DNA of 64,000 nucleotides from Pelomonas sp047654805 (GCF_047654805.1 NZ_JASGIV010000001.1:3534001-3598000); one strand, 5' to 3'; shown: positions 1 to 8,836, counted from the first letter of the stretch. The notes: generated from the sequence alone by a model not told the origin. Translations and numbers: made by a program.

Positions 1-78
1 GGACTGGATCGCCGCACCGCCCAGCGAACTCTTGCCGGCGCCGTTGACGCCGGCAAGCACGAAAAGCCTGGCGGGCAA
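1..78 (-). CDS. Zeta-toxin-like P-loop kinase/AAA ATPase, N-terminus only
   Basis: Only the first 26 codons lie in the window; the gene runs off the left edge. The translation contains LFVLAGVNGAGKSSLGG, a hydrophobic strand followed by a Walker A loop (GVNGAGKS). This is the way zeta-toxin and related small kinase toxins begin. The proposed start is a TTG two codons before this strand, six bases after the stop of the upstream antitoxin gene, so the two are almost certainly co-translated. An alternative start is the GTG within LFVL. Zeta toxins of the family phosphorylate UDP-sugars or other nucleotide substrates; the substrate here cannot be judged. Assignment rests on the P-loop and the partner gene only. 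Confidence 0.6.
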   Translation of the reverse strand, partial: MPARLFVLAGVNGAGKSSLGGAAIQS

Positions 79-81
79 GGT

Positions 82-438
82 TCAGGCCGCCTTGCGCCGG
101 GAGCGTTTAGCAGCTCTCGCTGCGGCGTGGCCGATGGCCTCCGGCGCCATGGCAAACGCATCCGACAGCGCATCGCCCTGCCCCTGCATGCGCGCCAGCA
201 TCGCGTCGAACTCGCCGCCGAGCGCACCGAGATCGGGCTCCGCCGCGCGCTGCAGCTCTCGGTAGCGCTCGACTGACATCAGGACATAGGCTGGCTGATC
301 ATGCTTGGTGATCAGCACCGCGCCATGGGCAGCCACGGCACGGCCCACCTTCTGGATGCCGGCCACGAGCTGCGTGGCCGACACGCTGGGCAGTTGGTCG
401 GCGATGGCTGGCTCAAGGATGACGGACATGGGCGACAT
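82..438 (-). CDS. Phd/YefM-like prevent-host-death family antitoxin
   Basis: This is a 118-residue protein. Its first 60-65 residues have the Phd/YefM pattern: a short beta segment (PSVSATQLVAG), a helix, then VLITKHDQPAYVLMSVERYREL, where 'it.~g.p.avlms...y..l' is the family signature. The C-terminal half (Met/Ala rich, ending in a basic KRSRRK tail) would be the toxin-wrapping region. Family antitoxins bind their own promoter as dimers and neutralise the toxin by direct contact. The gene is followed after three bases by the P-loop toxin start. It sits directly downstream of polA on the same strand but behind its own AT-rich spacer with inverted repeats. It is longer than a minimal Phd (about 85 residues), as is usual for partners of kinase-type toxins. 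Confidence 0.8.
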   Translation of the reverse strand: MSPMSVILEPAIADQLPSVSATQLVAGIQKVGRAVAAHGAVLITKHDQPAYVLMSVERYRELQRAAEPDLGALGGEFDAMLARMQGQGDALSDAFAMAPEAIGHAAARAAKRSRRKAA

Positions 439-456
439 TCAGACATCGGAATGTCG
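433..456. promoter_or_regulatory. Inverted repeat over the antitoxin start (candidate autoregulatory operator)
   Basis: CGACATTC (433-440) and GAATGTCG (449-456) are perfect 8-bp arms around an 8-bp spacer. The spacer itself holds another GACAT half-site (442-446), which pairs with ATGTC (451-455). The antitoxin ATG (438-436) lies inside the left arm. Repeated GACAT half-sites over a start codon fit the known autoregulation of Phd-type toxin-antitoxin operons; binding is inference. Confidence 0.5.
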
Positions 457-464
457 ATATTTTG

Positions 465-484
465 CCTATTTTATGGAAAATAGG
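465..484. repeat. AT-rich inverted repeat between polA and the antitoxin gene
   Basis: CCTATTTT (465-472) and AAAATAGG (477-484) form perfect 8-bp arms with a 4-base loop, starting four bases after the polA stop. The stem is too AT-rich for a classic intrinsic terminator and has no long U-tract. It may be a second operator site or the promoter of the toxin-antitoxin pair. Its base composition stands out from the surrounding DNA. Confidence 0.5.
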
Positions 485-487
485 AAG

Positions 488-3247
488 TTAATGGGCCTCC
501 TCCCAGTTGGCACCCACACCCACCTCGGCCAGCAGTGGCACCTTGAACTCGGCGACGCCCGCCATCAGCCGCGGCACCTCGGTACGCATCCAATCCAGCT
601 CGGCCTCGGGCACCTCGAACACGAGTTCGTCATGCACCTGCATGATGATGCTCGATTGCTTGGCCGAACGATCCAGTTCCGCCTGCACGGCCAGCATCGC
701 CAGCTTGATGAGGTCGGCGGCCGTGCCCTGCATGGGCGCGTTGATGGCCTGGCGCTCGGCGCCGGCGCGCCGCGGCCCGTTGCCGCCGCGGATCTCGGGC
801 AGGTAGATGCGCCGGCCGAACAGCGTCTCCACATAGCCCAGCTCCGCCGCGCGCGCCTTGGTCTCGTCCATATAGCGCTTCACGCCGGCGAAGCGGGTGA
901 AGTAGCGGTCGATGTAGTCCTTGGCCGCCTTCTGCTCGATGCCCAGCGCGGCGGCCAGGCCGAAAGCGCCCATGCCGTAGATGAGACCGAAATTGATGGT
1001 CTTGGCATAGCGGCGCTGCTCGGACGACACCTCGTCGAGCGGGACGCCGAACACTTCGGAGGCCGTGGCGCGGTGAACGTCCTGGCCCTCCTGGAAAGCC
1101 TTGAGCAGGCCCGGGTCCTCGCTGATGTGGGCCATGATGCGCAGTTCGATCTGCGAGTAGTCGGCGCTGACGATGCGGCAACCCTCGGGCGCCACGAAGG
1201 CTTCGCGCACGCGCCGCCCCTCGGCCGTGCGGATGGGAATGTTCTGCAGATTAGGCTCGTTGCTGGACAAACGCCCCGTGACGGCCACGGCCTGCGCGTA
1301 GTTGGTGTGCACGCGGCCAGTATGGGCGTTGATCTGCAGCGGCAGCTTGTCGGTGTAGGTACTCTTGAGCTTGGCGAGGCCACGGTACTCGAGGATCTTG
1401 GCCGGCAGCGGGAAGTCCGCAGCCAGCTCGGTCAGCACCTCCTCGTCGGTGGACGGCGCGCCGGTGGCCGTCTTCTTGACGACCGGCAGGCCCAGCTTTG
1501 TGAACAGGATGTCGCCGATCTGCTTGGGCGAGCCGATGTTGAACGGCTGCCCGGCGATGTCATAGCACTGCTGCTCCAAAGAGATCAGGCGCTGTCCGAT
1601 CTCGTGGCTCTGCAGCTTGAGCTTGTCAGCGTCTATCAGCACACCATGGCGCTCGATACGGGCCAGCAGCTCGGCCGTGGGCATCTCGATGTCGCTGTAG
1701 ATACGCATGAGGCCCGCATCGGCCTCGATCTGTGGCCACAGTACCTGGTGCAGGTGCAGGCACATCTCGGAATCCTCGCCAGAGTAGGTCGTGGCCTTGG
1801 CCACGTCCACCTGCGCGAACGGGATCTGGTGCACGCCTTTGCCGCACAGATCCTCGTAGCTCAGGCCCTGGCGGCCAAGGTGACGCTCGGCCAAAGCCTC
1901 CAGGTTGTGGGTCTTGTGAGCCTCAAGCACGTAGCTTTCCAACAGCGTGTCGTGCTGCACGCCGGCAAGGGCGATGCCGTGGTTGGCGAAGACATGGCGG
2001 TCGTACTTCAGGTTCTGCCCGATCTTGCTGGCGGAGGCATCCTCCAGCCAAGGCCTGAGTCGTTCCAACACCGCATCGAAAGGCAGCTGCTCGGGCGCAT
2101 CGGGGCCGCTGTGGTGCAAAGGGATGTAGGCAGCCTCGCCAGGCTTGTCGGCAAAGGAAATTCCCACGATGGCTGCGGCCATGGGGTCGAGCGAATCGGT
2201 CTCGGTGTCCAGTGCACACAACGGCGCCGCGCGCAGCCGGGCGATCCAGGCGTCCAGCTGCTCGAACGTGAGGATGGTGTCGTACTGGCGGGCGATGTCG
2301 ACGGCCGGCGCGGGCGACACCGCGTCGAACAGGCCGGGAGCGGCCGCGGCAACTGCCTTCGGCCGGGGCGCCGGGGTTTCGCCCGTCAGCTCTTTCAACC
2401 AGGTCTTGAAGCCGTTGCGCGTGTAGAAGGCGGCCAACGCCTCCTTGTCGAGCTCGCGCAAGGCCAGCGGCTCCAGTGTCGGCCAGCCGGATATGTGCCC
2501 GCCCAGGTCGCAGTCCAGCTTCACGGTGACCAGCTTGCGCCCCATGGGCAGCCAGTCCAGCGCGGCGCGCAGGTTCTCCCCTGCCTTGCCCTTGACCATG
2601 GGCGCGGCAGCAATGACGCCGTCCAGCGAGCCATGCTCGGCAATCCACTTGGCTGCCGTCTTGGGACCTACACCGGTCACGCCCGGCACGTTGTCCACCG
2701 TGTCACCCATCAGCGTCAGGTAGTCGATGATGCGCTGCGGCGCCACGCCGAACTTGGTCAGCACGCCCGCCTCGTCCAGGCGTTCGTTACTCATGGTGTT
2801 GATGAGCTCCACATCGGCGCTCACCAACTGGGCCAGGTCCTTGTCGCCGGTGGACACGATGACGCGATGGCCCTGCTCCACCGCCACACGGGCCAGCGTA
2901 CCGATGGCGTCGTCGGCCTCGATGCCAGGCACCATCAGCACCGGCCAGCCCAGCAGCCCGACGACCTCGTGGATGGGCTCGATCTGCGCACGCAGCTCCG
3001 GCGGCATGGGTGCACGCTGTGCCTTGTACTCGGGGTACCAGTCGTCCCGGAAGGTCTTGCCCGGCGCGTCGAACACGCAGACGGCGTGCTCGGCGCCGAT
3101 GTCGTTGCGCAGCTTCTTCAGCATGGCCACCATGCCATGCACCGCCCCGGTGGGCTGGCCCTCAGGCCCGCGCAGGTCGGGCATGGCGTGGAAGGCACGA
3201 TAGAGATAGCTGGAGCCGTCAACCAGCAGCAGGATGGGTTTACTCAT
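488..3247 (-). CDS. polA: DNA polymerase I
   Basis: A 919-residue protein of normal family length that fills Okazaki gaps and excision-repair patches. The N-terminal 5'-nuclease domain (about 1-300) begins LLLVDGSSYLYRAFHAM and has the acidic motifs GIEADDAIGT and VSTGDKDLAQL. The 3'-5' exonuclease domain (about 330-515) keeps the metal-binding D-x-E in LDTETDSLD, so proofreading is probably active. The polymerase domain shows motif A (DYSQIELR), the O-helix motif B (RRYAKTINFGLIYGMG) and motif C (QVHDELVFEVPE). I chose the ATG at 3247 (MSKPILLL) over one nine codons upstream because family members begin here. It is divergent from the DUF2782-thrB genes. Confidence 0.97.
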   Translation of the reverse strand: MSKPILLLVDGSSYLYRAFHAMPDLRGPEGQPTGAVHGMVAMLKKLRNDIGAEHAVCVFDAPGKTFRDDWYPEYKAQRAPMPPELRAQIEPIHEVVGLLGWPVLMVPGIEADDAIGTLARVAVEQGHRVIVSTGDKDLAQLVSADVELINTMSNERLDEAGVLTKFGVAPQRIIDYLTLMGDTVDNVPGVTGVGPKTAAKWIAEHGSLDGVIAAAPMVKGKAGENLRAALDWLPMGRKLVTVKLDCDLGGHISGWPTLEPLALRELDKEALAAFYTRNGFKTWLKELTGETPAPRPKAVAAAAPGLFDAVSPAPAVDIARQYDTILTFEQLDAWIARLRAAPLCALDTETDSLDPMAAAIVGISFADKPGEAAYIPLHHSGPDAPEQLPFDAVLERLRPWLEDASASKIGQNLKYDRHVFANHGIALAGVQHDTLLESYVLEAHKTHNLEALAERHLGRQGLSYEDLCGKGVHQIPFAQVDVAKATTYSGEDSEMCLHLHQVLWPQIEADAGLMRIYSDIEMPTAELLARIERHGVLIDADKLKLQSHEIGQRLISLEQQCYDIAGQPFNIGSPKQIGDILFTKLGLPVVKKTATGAPSTDEEVLTELAADFPLPAKILEYRGLAKLKSTYTDKLPLQINAHTGRVHTNYAQAVAVTGRLSSNEPNLQNIPIRTAEGRRVREAFVAPEGCRIVSADYSQIELRIMAHISEDPGLLKAFQEGQDVHRATASEVFGVPLDEVSSEQRRYAKTINFGLIYGMGAFGLAAALGIEQKAAKDYIDRYFTRFAGVKRYMDETKARAAELGYVETLFGRRIYLPEIRGGNGPRRAGAERQAINAPMQGTAADLIKLAMLAVQAELDRSAKQSSIIMQVHDELVFEVPEAELDWMRTEVPRLMAGVAEFKVPLLAEVGVGANWEEAH

Positions 3248-3275
3248 GAGAGAGATTCTCGGCCAGCCCGCCACC

Positions 3276-3281
3276 TAGAAT
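3276..3281 (+). promoter_or_regulatory. Possible -10 element (TAGAAT) for the DUF2782-thrB run
   Basis: TAGAAT lies 11 bases before the ATG of the DUF2782 gene in the 44-bp gap to polA. It matches five of six consensus positions, but there is no recognisable -35 at 16-18 bp. If real, the leader would be only a few bases long. Confidence 0.25.
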
Positions 3282-3291
3282 CGGCAGCATC

Positions 3292-3585
3292 ATGCTTCGC
3301 CCCACCACCCTCCTGCTGCTGACCGCCTTGGCGACCGGCGCCCTGGCCGAACCACCTCCAGAACCGAAGGTCGAGCGCACCGTATCCGAGGACGATCAGG
3401 TGCGCATCGAGGAACTGAAGGTGCGCGGCGAGGCCAAGAAGGTCACGGTGAAGAACAAGGTCACCAAGGCGCCGGACTACGAAATCGTCGTCAACGACGC
3501 AGGCCGCGAATCGGCCGGCGGCACGGGCACTGGCATGCCCAAGAGCGGCTCGGGCACGCGGGTCTGGCGAGTCCTCAACTTCTGA
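3292..3585 (+). CDS. DUF2782 family small exported protein
   Basis: A 97-residue protein with a cleavable signal peptide (MLRPTTLLLLTALATGALA, cleavage about residue 19). A short acidic and then lysine-rich beta-strand segment (EDDQVRIEELKVRGEAKKVTV) follows, ending in the family-typical TRVWRVLNF. DUF2782 proteins are small periplasmic proteins of unknown function, usually encoded between polA and thrB in betaproteobacteria, exactly as here. The first gene of a likely forward run with thrB (29-bp gap). No catalytic residues are evident. Confidence 0.8.
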   Translation: MLRPTTLLLLTALATGALAEPPPEPKVERTVSEDDQVRIEELKVRGEAKKVTVKNKVTKAPDYEIVVNDAGRESAGGTGTGMPKSGSGTRVWRVLNF

Positions 3586-3614
3586 TCGCGCGCGGCCTGG
3601 CGGCCGCCCCTTCC

Positions 3615-4628
3615 ATGGCCGTTTTCACCGAAGTCAGCCCCGCACAGGCCCAGGCCCTGCTGGATCATCTCCACCTGGGGCAGCTTGCCTCGCTGCGCGG
3701 CATAGGCGCGGGCATCGAGAACACCAACTACTTCGTCGACTGCACTCAGGCCGACGGGCATCTGCACCGCTACGTACTGACGCTGTTCGAGCGCCTGACG
3801 GCGGAACAGTTGCCTTTCTACCTGCGGCTGATGCAACACCTGGCCCAGTGTGGCGTACCCGTACCCGAGCCGCATGCCGATGCCGGCGGCGAGATCCTCT
3901 TCGAGGTGGCGGGCAAGCCCGCAGCCATCGTCGACCGGCTGCATGGCGGCCACCAACTGGCTCCCGACGCATTCCACTGCCAGCAGGTCGGCGCGACGCT
4001 GGCCCGCATGCACCTCGCCGGTCGGGACTTCGCCCTGCACCAACCCAACTTACGCGGCCTGGCCTGGTGGCGCGAAGTCACGCCACAGCTCCTGCCTTTT
4101 CTGGATGCGTCCGAGACCGAGCTGCTGCAGAGCGAGCTGGCCTACCAGGAACAACTGGCCGCTTCGCCCCGCTATGCCGACCTGCTGAAGCATCACTCCG
4201 GACCCATCCACGCCGACCTGTTCCGCGACAACGTCATGTTCGAGCCGGGCGAGGGTCCCGGCCGTGAGCGGTTGACCGGCTTCTTCGACTTCTACTTCGC
4301 CGGCTGCGACACCTGGTTGTTCGATCTGGCGGTCTGCCTGAACGACTGGTGCATCGACCTGACCGACGGCCGCCTTATCGAGGAACGCGCCGCCGTCTTC
4401 GTCTCGTCCTACGAGAGCGTGAGGCCGCTGTCCGGCGCCGAGCACCGGCTGCTGCCTGCCCTGCTGCGCGCGGCAGCGCTGCGCTTCTGGCTGTCGCGGC
4501 TGTATGACCTGCACCTGCCGCGCGAAGCCAGCCTGCTCAAGGCCCACGACCCCCGCCACTTCGAACGGGTGCTGCGCGAGCGCATTGCCAACCCCTGGCA
4601 TGCCATGCCTGAGAGGACCGACGCATGA
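3615..4628 (+). CDS. thrB: Homoserine kinase, type II (APH-fold)
   Basis: A 337-residue enzyme that phosphorylates homoserine with ATP, the step before threonine synthase. It belongs to the aminoglycoside-phosphotransferase-like ThrB family of proteobacteria rather than the GHMP family. The N-lobe begins with the family segment GIGAGIENTNYFV (about 29-41). The catalytic loop is HADLFRDN (H199-N206, catalytic D201) and the metal-binding DFxF motif is FFDFYFAG (D225). Its stop overlaps the next gene's start (ATGA), so the two are translationally coupled. Confidence 0.95.
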   Translation: MAVFTEVSPAQAQALLDHLHLGQLASLRGIGAGIENTNYFVDCTQADGHLHRYVLTLFERLTAEQLPFYLRLMQHLAQCGVPVPEPHADAGGEILFEVAGKPAAIVDRLHGGHQLAPDAFHCQQVGATLARMHLAGRDFALHQPNLRGLAWWREVTPQLLPFLDASETELLQSELAYQEQLAASPRYADLLKHHSGPIHADLFRDNVMFEPGEGPGRERLTGFFDFYFAGCDTWLFDLAVCLNDWCIDLTDGRLIEERAAVFVSSYESVRPLSGAEHRLLPALLRAAALRFWLSRLYDLHLPREASLLKAHDPRHFERVLRERIANPWHAMPERTDA

Positions 4629-5461
4629 GCACGACGATGCAACTGCACCTCCAGAACGTACCGGCGCGCAACGGCCGGCTCTGGATACGCCACGGCTTCA
4701 AGGTCTTCCAGCGCCAGCCTCTGGCGCTGGCAGGGCTGTTCGGCCTGTTCCTGTTCGCGGGCTTTGTGGCCATGCTGATCCCCGGAGTCGGCCTGCTGCT
4801 GACCATGGCCTCGCTGCCTCTGCTGTCGCTGGGTTTCATGCTGGCCACGCACCTCGTGCTGCAGAAGAAGATGCCGACGGCCGGCGTCTTCGTCGCACCG
4901 CTCAAGCTGACCGCCGAGCGGCGGCGCAGCCAACTGCTGCTGTGCCTGGGCTATGCCGGCGCCATGCTGGTCATCGGCCTGCTGGCTGACTGGATCGATG
5001 GCGGCAGCACCCGCGACCTGCAGAAGCTGATCGCCGACAACGCCGACAACGCCAACAGCGAGGCCATCGCCAACGCGGCCACCGATCCGCGCCTGTTCTG
5101 GGGCCTGGCTACGCGCATGGGCCTGATGGGACTGCTGGCAGTGCCTTACTGGCATGCGCCGGCGCTGGTGCACTGGGGCGGCCAAGGTGTGGCACAGGCC
5201 CTCTTCTCCAGCACGCTGGCGCTGTGGCGCAACAAGGCCGCGTTCGCGCTCAACATGCTGCTGTGGGGTGGCCTGCTAATGGGCGTGGCCGGCGCCGTCA
5301 GCCTGGTGTTCGCGCTCATCGGCCTGGCCCAGGTCACACCCATCGTGCTGATGGCCGTGGGCCTGATGCTCTCGACGGTGTTCTACGCCTCGCTGTACTT
5401 CAGCTTCGTCGACTGTTTCATGTTCGGCGCACCGCAGGACGTGCTCGACAGCGACAACTGA
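4625..5461 (+). CDS. BPSS1780-family integral membrane protein
   Basis: A 278-residue protein with about six hydrophobic segments. Its N-terminus (QNVPARNGRLWIRHGFKVFQRQP) is the hallmark of the BPSS1780 family found in Burkholderiales: an amphipathic start placing Trp and Arg just before a first membrane hairpin. Further membrane spans cover roughly residues 33-75, 95-115, 150-175, 200-240 and 240-265. Function is unknown. It overlaps thrB by four bases and probably shares its transcript. No catalytic motif is seen. Confidence 0.8.
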   Translation: MSTTMQLHLQNVPARNGRLWIRHGFKVFQRQPLALAGLFGLFLFAGFVAMLIPGVGLLLTMASLPLLSLGFMLATHLVLQKKMPTAGVFVAPLKLTAERRRSQLLLCLGYAGAMLVIGLLADWIDGGSTRDLQKLIADNADNANSEAIANAATDPRLFWGLATRMGLMGLLAVPYWHAPALVHWGGQGVAQALFSSTLALWRNKAAFALNMLLWGGLLMGVAGAVSLVFALIGLAQVTPIVLMAVGLMLSTVFYASLYFSFVDCFMFGAPQDVLDSDN

Positions 5462-5549
5462 TACCCGACCGCCCCGGGTTTTCACGAGGGCGACATGCAA
5501 GCCTCCTAGATTGCTGCGGTCTTCACCGCACGGGCAGTCTGCCGCTTCC

Positions 5550-7520
5550 ATGTCCCAATCCAACGCTCTCCCCCGCCGCCAAGCCCTGAAGTTCCTGGGC
5601 GTCCCCCTGATGCTGCCGCTGGGCGGCACCGCTCTCGGCGGGCTGCTGACCGCCTGCGGCGGCGGCAGCGACGACAGCACGCCCGCGGCGAGCTTCGCTT
5701 CCGCCAGCTTCGTGCCCATGGCCGCGCCCAGCCTCGCCGCACCGGCCGACATGGCCAAGACGCTAGTCAACTCGACATTGATGGTCAAGTACAGCGACGA
5801 CAGCACGCAGGGCTTCTCGCTGGCCTATGCCCCCTTCTTCACGACCGGCGACCTCGTCTCCGACGGCAAGGGCGGCACCCTGCTGGCGGGCGGCTATGTC
5901 GACTTCGCCGGCAAGCCCATCGTCGACACCACCGTGGCCGGCAAGGAGCGCCAGTTCTTCAGCGACTCGCCGGACGGCACCTCCCTGCTCAAGCTCGACA
6001 ACCCCACCGTGACCGGTATCAAGGGCAAGGCCGTTTTCGCCGTCGTGCAGTTCGAATACACGACCTGGGCTCAGGACGGCAAGACCGACATGTACGGAAA
6101 GCTGCCCTCGCCCATCGCCGTGCTGACGCTTGACCAGGACCAGACCAGCGGCAAGCTCTCACTGGTGAAGTACCACAACGTGGACACCGCACCGGCCATG
6201 GGTCTGTGGATCACCTGCGGCTCCAGCCTGTCGCCCTGGGGTACCCACCTCTCCAGCGAGGAGTACGAGCCCGACGCGTTCACGATCGCGTCCAACACCA
6301 TGTTCAAGGCCTACAGCCAGAACCTGTTCGGCGACGCCAGCAAGGCCAACCCCTACCACTATGGTCACCTGCCCGAGGTGACCGTCAACCCCGACGGCAC
6401 CGGCACCATCAAGAAGCACTATTGCCTGGGTCGCATCTCGCATGAGCTGATCCAGGTCATGCCCGACAACCGCACCGCCATCATGGGCGACGACGCGACC
6501 AATGGCGGCTTCTTCATGTTCGTGGCCGACAAGGAGAAGGACCTCTCCGCCGGCACCCTGTACGTGGCCAGGTTCGGCGCCGGCTTCTCGCTCGACACAA
6601 CCGCGGCCGGCGCGGCCATCAACTGGATCAAGCTCGGCTCCGCCACCAGCGCGGAGATCAAGGCGCTGGCCGACACGCTGAAGGCCACAGACATCATGGA
6701 CGTGGCCACCACCGACCCGGCCGACGCGACTTACACCAAGATCTGGTTCAGCGGCAAGCCGCAGTGGGTCCGGGTGAAGGCCGGCATGGACAAGGCCGCC
6801 GCCTTCCTGGAGACGCACCGCTACGCCGCGCTAAAAGGTGGCTCCATGGCCTTCACGAAGATGGAGGGCACCACCGTCAACGTGAAGGACAAGGTCGCCT
6901 ACTCCGCGCTGCAGAACATGCAGAGCTCCATGGTGCGCGGCAACGCGGCCTGGAACGAGGCCTACAGCATCACCATCGAGAAGGCGCTCAACGCCGGTGG
7001 CGTGCTGGCCCATACGCTGAGCACGGGGCAAAAGGACACGGCCGGCACGGCCATCAACAGCGACTGGGTGCCCTCGCTGACCAAGACGCTGCTGATCGGC
7101 GAAGACCTCGCCTCGGCCGACGCGCTGGGCAACCTCTGCAATGCCGACAAGGTCGCCGCGCCGGACAACCTGAAGTTCTCGGAGAAGCTGCGTACCCTCT
7201 TCATCGGTGAGGACAGCGGCTACCACGTCAACAACTTCGTCTGGGCCTACAACGTCGATACCAAGGTGCTGAGTCGCCTCGTGTCCATGCCCTCCGGCGC
7301 CGAAGCCACCGGCCTGGGTGTGGTAGACGACCTCAACGGCTGGACCTACATCACAAGCAACTTCCAGCATGCCGGCGACTGGGGCACGCCCCTGCACAAC
7401 GTCGTCAAGGCCACGCTGGACCCGCTGGTGCGTGCCAACTTCAAGGACCGCTTCGGCGCCCAGGTGGGCTATCTGACCGGCGCCGTCAGCAGCATCACGC
7501 TGGCCAAGAAGCCGGTCTAG
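5550..7520 (+). CDS. PhoX-family phosphatase (DUF839), exported lipoprotein
   Basis: A 656-residue protein. The N-terminus carries a twin-arginine-like sequence (PRRQALKFLG) and a hydrophobic stretch ending in a lipobox (LLTAC followed by GGG), so it is probably Tat-exported and lipidated. The body matches PhoX/DUF839 proteins, metal-dependent beta-propeller alkaline phosphatases. Typical segments are LSPWGTHLSSEEYEPD (substrate-site Glu pair), GRISHELIQVMPDNRT and GEDSGYHVNNFVWAYN. The C-terminus (TSNFQHAGDWG) is also typical. PhoX enzymes release phosphate from phosphomonoesters in the periplasm or at the surface. I chose the internal ATG at 5550 because the residues before it are not signal-peptide-like. 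It converges with the thioesterase gene, sharing a CTAG that supplies both stop codons. Confidence 0.85.
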   Translation: MSQSNALPRRQALKFLGVPLMLPLGGTALGGLLTACGGGSDDSTPAASFASASFVPMAAPSLAAPADMAKTLVNSTLMVKYSDDSTQGFSLAYAPFFTTGDLVSDGKGGTLLAGGYVDFAGKPIVDTTVAGKERQFFSDSPDGTSLLKLDNPTVTGIKGKAVFAVVQFEYTTWAQDGKTDMYGKLPSPIAVLTLDQDQTSGKLSLVKYHNVDTAPAMGLWITCGSSLSPWGTHLSSEEYEPDAFTIASNTMFKAYSQNLFGDASKANPYHYGHLPEVTVNPDGTGTIKKHYCLGRISHELIQVMPDNRTAIMGDDATNGGFFMFVADKEKDLSAGTLYVARFGAGFSLDTTAAGAAINWIKLGSATSAEIKALADTLKATDIMDVATTDPADATYTKIWFSGKPQWVRVKAGMDKAAAFLETHRYAALKGGSMAFTKMEGTTVNVKDKVAYSALQNMQSSMVRGNAAWNEAYSITIEKALNAGGVLAHTLSTGQKDTAGTAINSDWVPSLTKTLLIGEDLASADALGNLCNADKVAAPDNLKFSEKLRTLFIGEDSGYHVNNFVWAYNVDTKVLSRLVSMPSGAEATGLGVVDDLNGWTYITSNFQHAGDWGTPLHNVVKATLDPLVRANFKDRFGAQVGYLTGAVSSITLAKKPV

Positions 7521-7936
7521 CGCCTCGGGATTGAGTACGTACCGGTCGCGTGGGCGACCGGTTCGTCCTCACCTTCGGAATAGATATAGACCTCACCCAC
7601 GGCGAGAGCCTTGCCCAACTTCAGCAGCCGGCAGCGCGCCACGACGCGCCTGTCGGCCCGCGGCTTGCGCAGGAAGTTGATGGACAGGTTGGTCGTCACG
7701 GCCAGTGGCACGATGCCAATATGCGCTAGGATGGCGATGTACAGCGCCACGTCGGCCAACGTCATCATGACCGGGCCCGACACCGTACCACCCGGTCGCA
7801 GCTCACGCTCGCCCACTGGGTGGGTGACGACGACACTGCCGTCCTCGTCTAGCTCCTCCAGCGTGCATCGGTTCTGCGGGAACTCGGTCTGCAAGAAGGC
7901 GGCGAGCTCGGCCTGCGAGGGACGGGGGTCGGTCAT
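7517..7936 (-). CDS. PaaI-type hotdog-fold thioesterase
   Basis: A 139-residue hotdog-fold protein. The central helix and loop GGTVSGPVMMTLADVALYIAI correspond to the PaaI/YbgC acyl-CoA thioesterase core, where the Asp of ADVA sits at the catalytic position. The strand TTNLSINFLRKP and the closing VAHATGTYSIP are also family-typical. The substrate is not predictable. The ATG at 7936 is preferred to a TTG four codons upstream. It converges on the PhoX gene with a 4-bp overlap. Confidence 0.85.
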   Translation of the reverse strand: MTDPRPSQAELAAFLQTEFPQNRCTLEELDEDGSVVVTHPVGERELRPGGTVSGPVMMTLADVALYIAILAHIGIVPLAVTTNLSINFLRKPRADRRVVARCRLLKLGKALAVGEVYIYSEGEDEPVAHATGTYSIPRR

Positions 7937-7999
7937 AGCGATTTGCAAGGATTTGCGTAGAGGTCGACGGCGAGCCTAGCACCGCAGCAGAATCGGCCC

Positions 8000-8812
8000 A
8001 TGGAACTTGCTGACAGGGGATTCACGGGCTCCATCCCCCAGCTCTACGAGCGTTACATGGTGCCGCTGATCTTCGAACCCTACGCGGTCGATCTGGCGGC
8101 GCGCGCCGCAGCGCTGCAACCGGGCACGGTGCTGGAGATCGCCGCCGGAACCGGCGCGCTGACGCGCCGCCTGGCGGCCGAGCTGCCACCACGCACCCAC
8201 ATCGTCGCCAGCGACCTGAACGCCACCATGCTGGACATGGCCACCGCACTCCTCACTGCCCGACCAGTGCAGTGGCAGGTCGCCGACGCCATGGAGCTAC
8301 CCTTCGCCGACGCGGGCTTCGACCTGGTGGTATGCCAGTTCGGCGCCATGTTCTTCCCCGACAAGGCGCGGGCCTATGCTGAGATCCGGCGTGTGCTGAA
8401 GCCGGGTGGGTGCTTCGTCTTCAACGTCTGGGACCACATCGACAGCAACGAGCTGGCGCGGGCCGTCATGGACGCGCTCGCCCAGGCCTTCCCGGACAAC
8501 CCACCACGCTTCATCGCCCGCATTCCGCACGGCTATCACGACATCGAGCAACTGCGGGCTGACCTCGCCCAGGGCGGCTTCGAGCACGACGCGGACATCA
8601 TCACGCTGCCGCTGCGCGCGCGCGCCGAGTCGCCGTCCGGTCCAGCCCTCGGCTTCTGCCAGGGCACGCCGCTGCGCGGCGAGATCGAGGCTCGCGCGCC
8701 CGGGCGGCTGCCGGAGCTCACGGCCCACGTCGCCCAGGCCATAGGCGAGCGCTTCGGCGTCGGTGCCATCGACACGCTGATGCAGGCCCACGTCATCATC
8801 GTCGGCCGCTGA
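8000..8812 (+). CDS. Class I SAM-dependent methyltransferase
   Basis: A 270-residue Rossmann-fold methyltransferase. Motif I is VLEIAAGTGALT (about 48-59) and binds S-adenosylmethionine. The acidic loop is IVASDLNATMLDMA (motif II), followed by VADAMELPFADAGFDLVVCQFGAMFF (motifs III and IV) and RVLKPGG (motif V). It resembles UbiE/COQ5-like enzymes and small-molecule methyltransferases of Methyltransf_11 type. The substrate is unknown. It is transcribed divergently from the thioesterase gene 63 bp away and converges on uvrD. Confidence 0.85.
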   Translation: MELADRGFTGSIPQLYERYMVPLIFEPYAVDLAARAAALQPGTVLEIAAGTGALTRRLAAELPPRTHIVASDLNATMLDMATALLTARPVQWQVADAMELPFADAGFDLVVCQFGAMFFPDKARAYAEIRRVLKPGGCFVFNVWDHIDSNELARAVMDALAQAFPDNPPRFIARIPHGYHDIEQLRADLAQGGFEHDADIITLPLRARAESPSGPALGFCQGTPLRGEIEARAPGRLPELTAHVAQAIGERFGVGAIDTLMQAHVIIVGR

Positions 8813-8815
8813 AAA

Positions 8816-8836
8816 CACGCCACCGCAGGCGGTGTG
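8816..8836 (-). terminator. Weak intrinsic-terminator-like hairpin facing uvrD
   Basis: Read on the minus strand, GCACACCGC and GCGGTGGCGTG form an imperfect stem followed by TTTTC. It lies about 115 bp beyond the uvrD stop and touches the methyltransferase stop. The loop is very tight and the U-tract short, so this is only a possibility. Confidence 0.3.

Noticed and set aside
305..3322. A 1005-codon open frame on the plus strand across polA
   Set aside because: It is the antisense of polA. In GC-rich DNA such long frames arise from third-position GC bias, and its sequence (Arg/Gly/Leu/His rich) has no domain signature.
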